A stretch of DNA of 64,000 bases, from the NCBI GenBank assembly GCA_021234155.1, contig JAJEKV010000001.1, positions 36,502,826-36,566,825 of the forward strand, written 5' to 3'. The notes under the pieces were generated by a model. It had not been told where the DNA came from. It saw only the letters and a list, made by a program, of their open reading frames with translations, and did no database searches. The DNA is from Isoetes taiwanensis (taxonomy: Eukaryota; Streptophyta; Lycopodiopsida; Isoetales; Isoetaceae). The position numbers and the translations under genes are program-made. This document shows, piece after piece, positions 56,047-64,000 of this stretch (position 1 is the first letter of the stretch; every line of letters starts with the position of its first letter).

Positions 56047-58490
56047 TGGGTCATCAATACGTTATGTACATATTTATGTATGTATATATACATATTCATG
56101 GCATGTATACATGAGACCAGGGTTTTGTCTCTTTGGAGTAAAGTATTGCCGCGCATATGAAGGGCAAAGGGAGCAATTTCGCAGTTTTAGGAACCCGATT
56201 TACATCATATCTCGCGTAATTCGGTGATCCTTTTCGTGCGATTTTTCTTTTGCTGGAAAAGATCATTAAGTTAGCTTTCCGAATAGATCTGATCAGGCCG
56301 AAACTCTCATCCGTATGGAGAACGTTATGACAGAAATGGGGATGCTGGGTCAGAATTGGATCAAGATTCATGTATGTTCTTCTCCGCAGCTTTATCTTGA
56401 GTTAGAAGACTATCTTGAAAGCAAATCAATTGCAGGTCCGTAGATCTATCCGCGAAGAAATTATTATCAGGTGGGGTTTTGCTTTCTTTGATCAATTTTG
56501 AGGTGTGCTATGAGCTGCCATGATTAGGTCCGCATTACGATTTTTGCATGCAAATATGATAGATTATGAATTCGTTGGAGACTCATAAGGCTAGAGAAGA
56601 TAATCAACGATCCCCAGAAGGCTGATTTTTATGGCAAGAATGGCTGAATAGTACATTGAAGAGCACCGACCAGCACATGGAAACTTCTAAAAAGCGCGGC
56701 ACTAGGATTAAACTGGTCGGCCTGAGCTCAAATGCGTTCATATGTTTTTGTCATTTTGGTTTTGTGCTTTATTTTGTTGGTCTCTTTGTATTTGTCAGCC
56801 TCTTTCAATTTATTTTGCATGTCCGGCATGAAGCCAAGTCCCTCATAGATGGAATGGGGCTGCATTTCTGAGCTTAGCGCCAGAGGAGGATCTGGAGCAT
56901 GAAGAGCCGAAAGCGTATCAATCATAATAGTAAGAATACGCATTGTTTGATAATTGTCACGTTCATGTAAAATTCCTCGCGCTCGGGGATAAAGTATCTT
57001 TCTAGCTCATGGAGATGGGGCTAATGCCGAAGTATTCCAGCAATGCATGTAGAGCTTCAAATCCACTGGCATCAAGGGATTTCAGCAGATCAAGTTCGCA
57101 TGTGGATCTTGAATAGAATAGTTTTACCATCCGACCTTAAAGGATTGCCAGATTGAGATCGGGTCCACATTAGTACAAGGAGAGCCATGTGAAGCTTGGG
57201 GCTCTCAATCGTGACTATAGCATGAAACACGCTTAGTCCGAAAAGTAATCGCAAAGCTTCGTTGTTGCATTGTATTTTATCAAGAGCATCATAGCCACGA
57301 TTCAAAGTATAAACTATGGAACGCTGTATCTCTCATGGCAGCATACTCGCCATTAAGTTTTGCATTACAGAAGATGTTGGCATCTTTCCTTGATCAAAGT
57401 GAATCTACATAGCTGTATTGGTTTGCACCGCTTACGCTGAAGCTTATGGCTCTCGACGGTTGGATCAAGGACGCCATCTCTCATCACCTAGCTACTCAAC
57501 TTGGATTGAAGTTGTATAGGACAACATCGCCAAGAACAATATAATCTAGCCATGATAGTTCCATCCCAATGAACTCTGCCACGGCCCTGGCCCTGCACAT
57601 CCATCGGGTTGTCTCGGTACGATGTCTATTGAAACCTCCGGTCTGACTTCTGTGTTCTGCGGACTCCAGGTTGCTCCTAAGATGCCCATGTTCATCCGCG
57701 GATTCCTGCGGTATTCTTGTGCTTCCTCGCGGATTAATCGGCGCTAATTCTCCCCGGGCCGGATTGCTACGCCACCAACTCTTGTGAACTCCATGGTATA
57801 GTGTCCTCCAAATGCATCGCATCGAAGGTGCATACGCAGGTTTAATTCCCACCAACTCGCCTAATCCGGCCTCGAAATGTGAGCTCTACCTTGGCATTTC
57901 CCAATTGTGGCCCCGTGATGAGCTGGCCGAGCTCCCATTGTCCTCCGGAGCCATGTGTCATGATGGTTTGATATTTTGACTATGTTGTTTCATTTCCTAA
58001 TGTCTCGCTTTTTGCATTTCCTTGGATTATGTTGTCATTGTGATAGCTGCTTTTGTACCTAATGAGAGGATTTTCCTGGCCCCAGGTTGTGCTTTATCCA
58101 AGATTTCCGTGAGTATTCCTCCCATGCATGCAAGGCAGCCTGTGGATCCCCACTCTAGTCACGCAGGACTAACCCTGAATGCATGTGCGCGGGAAGCGAA
58201 AAGCGTGCTACATATGGAGCTGGGGATATGGTCGCTAGCTAGGAAAGCATTCGAAAGCAAAAACTCACGCGATTTTATTGTATTGTAGGAATTCATTATC
58301 AGACTTCTGATGGATATTGGAGTTTATAGAATTTGGTCTATGTAAAGAATGAAAGTTCAATTGTCAAGGAAGATTCAATTCTTCACCATACTCAACGCTT
58401 TTGCCACTAATAAAAACCTAAGTAGGCGAGCGTAAGTTTTGACAAGATCCCGAAGCTGCTGAGGGTCAACTCGGGCAAAGCTCGCTACGT
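56047..58490 (+). repeat. 3' LTR
   Basis: It is about 2444 bp and begins TGGGTCATCAATACG, preceded by a purine-rich tract at about 56015-56025. Its end (about 58481-58490, ctcgctacg) matches the 5' LTR end (ctcgccaca). Confidence 0.78.
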
Positions 58491-59250
58491 ACCGCTACCC
58501 CCGCTCGCTCATCCCCATGTTTCTACAACCCCGTTTCACCGGGCCACTCAATTGGGAACCCGATGGAGCGGTTTTGCCAGCCCCCGCTTTAAAGCCTTCG
58601 CCGAGAACTAAGTGAGGCTAAATTGCCGAAGCGACGCCACCAGTCAGCCAGTTGTATCCGCCTACAAGCATCCGGATTTCATCCCTTAACTCGCCGCCTA
58701 ATTGAAGCACCGCCAGACATTCCCATCGGCCGTTCTATTTAGATCCAGTTGATTGGAAATCACTTTGAAGCAAAATTTCATGACCTTGTTCAAAAGCACC
58801 TCACCCCTGATTGAAGACCTTAGGACGATTCACCGGGTTTCCTATTCCCTTTGAATTAAATCTTTATTCCACAATTTATTCCCACCTGGTTAAAACCCGC
58901 GAGTCGTAACTTCGCGACTCCTCAAGGCCAAACCGCCTCTAAGGAATTCTGAAGTTTGGCGTACTTCAAAGAAGCCGACCTCGCCGCCTCGAGGTCGCCA
59001 GATGACTCCACATCCGCCTTCCCATCAAGAGAATTCCGCTGAGCCATGCCATTTTCCGCCGGATTGAAGACCCAAACAGTCGAGATTCCCTCGGCTGGGT
59101 CAGCCTTTTGCAAGCTTCGATCCGCTTTAGACACCGGTTACTTTGCCTTCCCCGCCATACTCCACAAGATATAGCGCCTACCAAATTCGGCCAAAGACGT
59201 CAGCCTCGAAGTTCCGCCGCCTAGGTCTGCCACCGCCATCCTCCGTCCCT
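58491..59250 (-). mobile_element. LINE in element 1 copy 2, 5' part
   Basis: This continues the LINE after the LTR insertion, matching about 20395-21145 (ccccatgtttctacaacccc; aagagaattccgctgagcca). It ends at the element 1 junction, where gtccctctcgactcgaagtg corresponds to gtccctctcagaatctttgaagtg at 21141. Confidence 0.75.
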
Positions 59251-59254
59251 CTCG

Positions 59255-62150
59255 ACTCGAAGTGTTCTCTACAGAACATAACAACATCATGAGTGTCTTC
59301 TTAATGGTTTAGAATTTTAACATCTCATGAGTGCTCTTTTAGAACGTAGCGACCAGCACCTACTCGCGCTTCACCTACATAATAAACATGCCCAATAAGT
59401 TGGTTAAGTGTAAACAAGAATAACTAATATTCATTAGGCTGGTACATTGGAATGTACCTTTTCCAGGAACCAAAATAGTTCCAATGGATAGGAACTCTAT
59501 ATATTTTGCACCGCCAAGAAAGAAGAAAGTTCTTGCACCTTTGAATTGACGTACATCCGCTGCATCACATAACATTGTTGGCTAGTAGATCAAGATGCTT
59601 CTGGCAATGTTAAAATAAAACAAAGTGTCATGCCTCTATCATCTCGAATATAAAATGTGTCTCTTTGATAATATGTCTTTCGCTATAAATCAATTTCGCC
59701 CTGTACCATAACCTCTTCCGGAGGCAGCATATTCTAGTGTTATGTGCACCAATATGGGTGTACGTGGTCATTTCTCCACAAACTTTCTTTGAATTTCTTG
59801 CTGCATCTTGAAATGTGTAGTTTCAACAAAGTCAATAACCCATACACTATGGTGTCTCTGGGAAAAGTGCTGCTGCACTTAAACTGTAGCCCCGCCACCT
59901 AGCCTCATAGTTATGGGGATGAACTCTTTTCAAAACTTTCTTTGGCATTTGTTAAAACACCGCTGTTGAAGTTGACTTGTAACAAAGTTTCACAATAGGT
60001 TTTGGTGTCACTAATGATTCATAAACATGCAAATGAAAAATAGATAAGCAATTAACATTTCAAAACAAAAAATAGGCATAAAAAGACTGTAAATGGCAAT
60101 CGTGATTTAGGTTTCAAAAGCCTTCCATTCAATCATGTGCCTTAAAGCCCCGCTTAGTTCTTTTACACACGGGTAAATGTTTTGATGGGCCACACCTCTG
60201 ACATGACAATATGGCATATATACGGCCTATTAGTCCTTGTGGTCATGCCACCATCTCTAGTAGAGATATCTTTTAGTAACAAACCAATGACCTTCGAAAT
60301 ATGTCGCTTTTTGTAAAGATTTATATGTCATATGCAAGAACTAGGTGAGACATGTTGGTCCATTTTTATACTACATACAACACATATACAAGTGCATTCT
60401 TTTTAAGCTTACCATGGAAATTTTTTACCATGCATCTAACATTTATCTTGTTCGCTTGTCTAACCAAGTCTAGTCTCATGTGGTAAATGGACAACAACAT
60501 GTTTCCATGTGCTTCAAATTTCCCTCTAACAAATGGAGGTTTCAATGACAAATATATATGGAAAGTGGATGAATGAGATCTCGAATTTTTGGATTATCCC
60601 TTCTAAACCATATTTCATAGAATGATACCATGCAAAAAGAAAAATGCAATCAATACCTTTATAAGCAATAACAAAGCAACTAGCATCCAAAATCAAATTA
60701 CACACCTCGCTTCTTCAAAAATGTAGAGGATAAGTGGCTTTTACCTAGGGCTATCCAAATCTTTATCACATGCTTCTTGCATGGTGAAACTCATTCATGA
60801 ATTGTCAGAAAACCGTAACTACCGCTTGGTTCCTTCCTACCAAGCTTATCAAACCTACTTTTCCTTTGAACATTGACCCGGTCCATCTCCAATTAGTCGC
60901 TACTCTCCTACTGCATCCGCAGCTACATACCTTCTATTTAAGTTCAAACATTTGAAGTTCCTGCCAGCTTTGTCCCACTATCAACAAAGAAACACTATGG
61001 CAGAGTTCCTTGTTCTAAGCATATCTCGCGGATCCGGCTGCTTATGTTTTGGCTTCAAGGAATTCCTCAAATTATCTACTATCCGAAATATTGTTGCTAC
61101 TTCCTTTAATTTTAAACTTCCCACTCGTACTGCCTTTTAGCAACCCCTCAAGCACCTTTTCCTATCTTTTCTGAAGTTCCAATGAAATATCTCATTAGCA
61201 TAGTTAGCAATCTTCCTAGACAATTGTTGTTTTCTTTTTAGTCAATCCATTATGGTTCATCATTTCCTCGACGATGGTTTTTGATAATTTGATATTCTCG
61301 ATTCTCGTGATCGCCTTCCCTAGCCCCTCTTCGCGGTTCTCTTTGCCGCTTTTAAGTGCATCGATATTCCTATAGATCACAAGAAATCTTTCTTTGCAAG
61401 AAGTATGCTGGATGATATAAAGTTACACCGCTTTTTTAGAATATTATACCGAAAAGCATGACATTCAAGAAAAAGCCAATACTAATTGCTTTGCACCTCG
61501 GCCGATGTTGGACTTGAAGCTCACATTCCATGATGGCAAAGCAAAAATAAAAAGAAAATCATGAAGTCTATTCTTCTTCAATATGAAATTCAAGCAAACA
61601 ATAGAAAAGAACTCCATTCAAGATGCAAGAACGGATTGAGTGTTTATATTTTCTTTTGAAGCACCTACATTATATGCATAATCGCACCAAAATAATGAAG
61701 ATCATCTTCTACCCAATAAAGTCATAAGGTTCATATTTTTTGAATCATTTCGGGATCCACTTTCTATGAACCTCAAAAGCATCTAAAAGTGAGAATAAAG
61801 CAAGCATTATTAAAAATAGTAGAAGAAATTTAGAATTGGGCATGCAAACCTCGCGATGCCATGGAGATGAATGTTTCCTTCATACTCTCTAACAATTTCT
61901 TCCTCGAGATCAGCGATCTAGGACGTTGAAAATTAATTGTTTCTCGCTATGCGAGAGCATAACCCTAAACCGCCAGATTGTTCTTGAAGATAGTGCAACC
62001 GGATAGTAGATCGTTAGGATCAAAGCTAGAACCAAGCTTTGAAATGGAAGAAACAAAAGCCTTCCCAATCCATCCGAAGTTTGAAAACATCTGAAAAAGA
62101 ATCGAAGCAATTCAAACAAGAAAATGGAAACTAAGCCCAATTCCAAATTC
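59255..62150 (-). pseudogene. element 1 copy 2: transposase N-terminal and core remnant
   Basis: This follows 21150-23990 of the first copy. Recognisable pieces are QFKGARTFFFLGGAKYIEFL (59575 downwards), YHMRLDLVRQANKINVRC (60520-60400) and LKPPFVRGKFEA. Frames are short and broken. Many differences from the first copy fall at CTG/CAG, so the true damage may be less than it looks. Confidence 0.7.
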
Positions 62151-62399
62151 AAAAAAGGAATCAACCACCAAAGATAATCGGATTGATGACATGTTAAATC
62201 GACCGCGACCTCAAAGAAGAAATTGATGATCAAACCGTTCGGAAGCCCTGATCCATGGCGGGTTGAAAATTCCCAAGGTGAGGGAAATTGAAGGGCATGG
62301 CGAAGGCTGTAGAAGGGTAATCAGCACCGGATCAACACCCCCCGTGGTCGCGACATCATGTGATGATCGTTCAATTGTACACCTCGCATAAAAACACCA

Positions 62400-64000
62400 C
62401 CTTAAAATGACATGACATTCTATTGTTCTATTGGACATATGGTCCAAAAAGAGCATTGTCATAATAAACATACAATTTTACAAGATCCTCGCCGCCATCT
62501 TCGCCATCTTCTCTTTTTTTGCGGATCGAAGGGTCTTACATAAGGTGACCCGGTCTTATATAAGGTGATCGTGGGATGAACATGGTCTTATTCGCGGGTC
62601 TTATATGAGGTGATCGGTGGGATGATCGTGTTACATTGTAGCCGCCATCTTTGTCATCATTATTATTATGTGGGTTTATGGTTTTTTCAACGCTACTTCC
62701 ACCGCTGCAGCCATCATGGAAATGTAATATTCCCCGCATTATCTTATATAGAACCGGTGTGGGATGACCGCAGTTACGCCAGGATCAATATCAATATTAG
62801 CCAAGTCTTTGCCTTTGTGGTTTATGGTGAACTAAATATTCTCGCATTGTACTATTAACATTTTGCCCAAAAGATGATATGGCATTTCCTATGGTATTCT
62901 ATTGATATATGGTCCGAAAAGAGCATTGCCATAATAATAAGTATGCACCAATTACAAGATTATGGTCTCAAACTCATGCATTTATAAAGAGGTAATCACA
63001 TACTACCGCCATGTTAAAAGATTAGAGGCCCTAGCCAAGAGAACCACCGGAAATGGCTATGCACCCATGCCTCACTTCCCAAACCAAATAAAAGGGTTGA
63101 TTCAAACAAAGCCCTCACATCTGCACTCTTCGCCAAAAGTGTGTTGAACGATACACATAAAAGTCTTCGGCCTCTTTTTCCATCGATAGAAATATATAGC
63201 CCACTCATGGCCCCTCAACCGTGGAATATCTCGCTAATTTTTTTCCTAATAGCCATGGATTTTAAAGTGGGGAGGGGATCCCAAATCATCAAGCTGTTAC
63301 CATTAACACACTAAAACCGCTAGTAATAGAAATGACAAGACAGACACGGAAACAAAAAACAAATAAGGAAGGAAAGATTTGAAGCTCTAGGCTACAATGG
63401 ATTCGAACTCTAGGCTACAATGGCCTCACCGTAAAAACCCAATCGTCCATCTTTGCCAATACGCCCTCAAACATGCAAATAAGTTTTATTGGACGCTACA
63501 TTTGATAAAAATAATGACTATATCATATAAGATTTTAGAGTTTATTCTCATGACCAAAGAAGATCAGGTCTAATCCTGAGAGCCGCTGGAGCAGTGCATT
63601 TGGAGAAGTGGGGCTGTTTTGAGATCTATTTCAGCTTTGGAACAACATCTTCCACAATCTTGACCCCTCAAAAGCGTAATATTATACATGAGTTTGGCGC
63701 TTAGTCAAAGCTCATTCTGCCTTGTAGCATGTTTCTGTCCATAGCCTGCCTTGTAGCAAGTTCCGCCTAAGATAATTTTGCTTCTTGTCTTATCCGGGAG
63801 AGCTCTGTTACTGTGTTCACAATGAAAATGATCTTGATCCGAGGCCTCGTGACAAAAAGTTCTAGAAACTAGGTTTTTGTAATGGGATTCATCCTAAGCA
63901 TTCGCTTTTAGGTTGGAAGGCTAAATGACAACTTTTTTATTGATTTGCCTCCCCCATCAATTGCCCCCTGCGGGTGCTACGCGGGTTTGAATTACTAGAA
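62400..64000. repeat. composite repeat R, copy D, runs off the right edge
   Basis: After the element 1 right TIR, R continues through tctattggacatatggtc with no element 3. It holds TATATAAG modules, a MATH pseudo-exon, the foldback left-arm sequence alone and the start of the block that leads to a U6-like sequence in copy C. The right edge is reached before that U6. Confidence 0.8.
63014..63208 (-). pseudogene. MATH-domain pseudo-exon, copy 6
   Basis: This is the most decayed copy: LCVSFNTLLAKSADVRALFE is kept, but the YFYPDGK start is frameshifted. Confidence 0.6.

Larger units (their letters stand above)
53344..58490 (+). mobile_element. non-autonomous LTR retrotransposon with 2.4 kb LTRs
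   Basis: Direct repeats of about 2.4 kb (53344-55731 and 56047-58490) start TGGGTCA and share atttatgtatgtatatat, gcatgtatac and, near the end, gacaagatcc..gagggtcaact. They differ by many substitutions and small indels. Just after the first lies TTGTATCAGAGC, matching the initiator-Met tRNA primer site TGGTATCAGAGC. Before the second is a purine tract (agaagggaga). Only about 315 bp lie between the LTRs and have no coding sequence. It is inserted in the LINE copy, since LINE sequence continues on both sides. The orientation follows from the primer site. Target duplication not resolved. Confidence 0.82.
47475..62399 (-). mobile_element. element 1, second copy, left-truncated and diverged
   Basis: From about 47475 the sequence follows element 1 from about 14512 to its right end at 24260, including the LINE. 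It ends in the right TIR (gtacacctcgcataaaaacaccacc, about 62375-62399) and then R. Everything left of about 14512 in element 1 (gene B, left TIR) is missing and Ty3 sequence stands there. The LINE sits at the same site as in element 1, so the LINE inserted before the duplication. An LTR element (53344-58490) inserted afterwards. Confidence 0.82.

Noticed and set aside
53344-58490. Treating the 2.4 kb direct repeats as an ordinary segmental duplication
   Set aside because: A primer site and a purine tract lie exactly at the inner borders, and LINE sequence resumes outside both, which fits LTRs.

Overview
The window is plant nuclear DNA made almost entirely of nested repeats; I find no ordinary single-copy host gene. 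Support for a land plant: U6 snRNA-like sequences with a plant-type upstream element and TATA box, a plant L1 LINE (DUF4283-like ORF1, endonuclease, reverse transcriptase, C-terminal zinc domain), a Ty3 retrotransposon, a BPM-type MATH-domain exon, an LTR element with an initiator-Met tRNA primer site, and many short GT-AG introns. I cannot name the lineage; the transposon content would fit a large, repeat-rich genome (inference).

Layout. 560-11857 and 40778-43616, and again from 62400 to the right edge, is a composite repeat (called R) with U6-like sequences, MATH-domain pseudo-exons, foldback repeats and many TATATAAG modules. In the first part, 852-7065 is followed by a near-identical second copy from 7066, with a 1.7 kb LINE fragment between them. 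Three DNA transposons with terminal inverted repeats (TIRs) lie in or next to R. Element 1 (11858-24260) has a multi-exon transposase-like gene on the minus strand, a convergent accessory gene B, and a 6.2 kb LINE (14942-21145, 13-bp target duplication) inside the transposase gene. Element 3 (24298-40777, 16.5 kb, 31-bp TIRs, ATTG target duplication) has a decayed transposase of a different type at its right end, minus-strand genes that include a HAD phosphatase-like segment, and a dispersed CACGC..GGCGTG palindrome. Element 2 (26460-30734, perfect 30-bp TIRs) is nested in element 3 and is a shortened relative of element 1, with a transposase N-terminus, a gene B homologue with a RING-like segment, and its own HAD domain.

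The right part (40.8-64 kb) is a diverged copy of the left: R, then a broken Ty3 pol fragment (43.6-47.4 kb), then a left-truncated element 1 with its LINE (47.5-62.4 kb), then R. The LINE copy is itself interrupted by an LTR element with 2.4 kb LTRs and only about 0.3 kb between them (53344-58490). This copy lacks element 3 and so shows its empty site at about 62430. From about 31 kb rightwards many CTG and CAG sites are altered or lost relative to the left copies. This looks like unpolished long-read sequence, so some frameshifts there may not be real.

The most interesting content is the transposons: two transposase types not of the common plant superfamilies, a recurring accessory gene, and FCP1/NIF-like HAD domains (DLNGVL) carried independently in elements 2 and 3.
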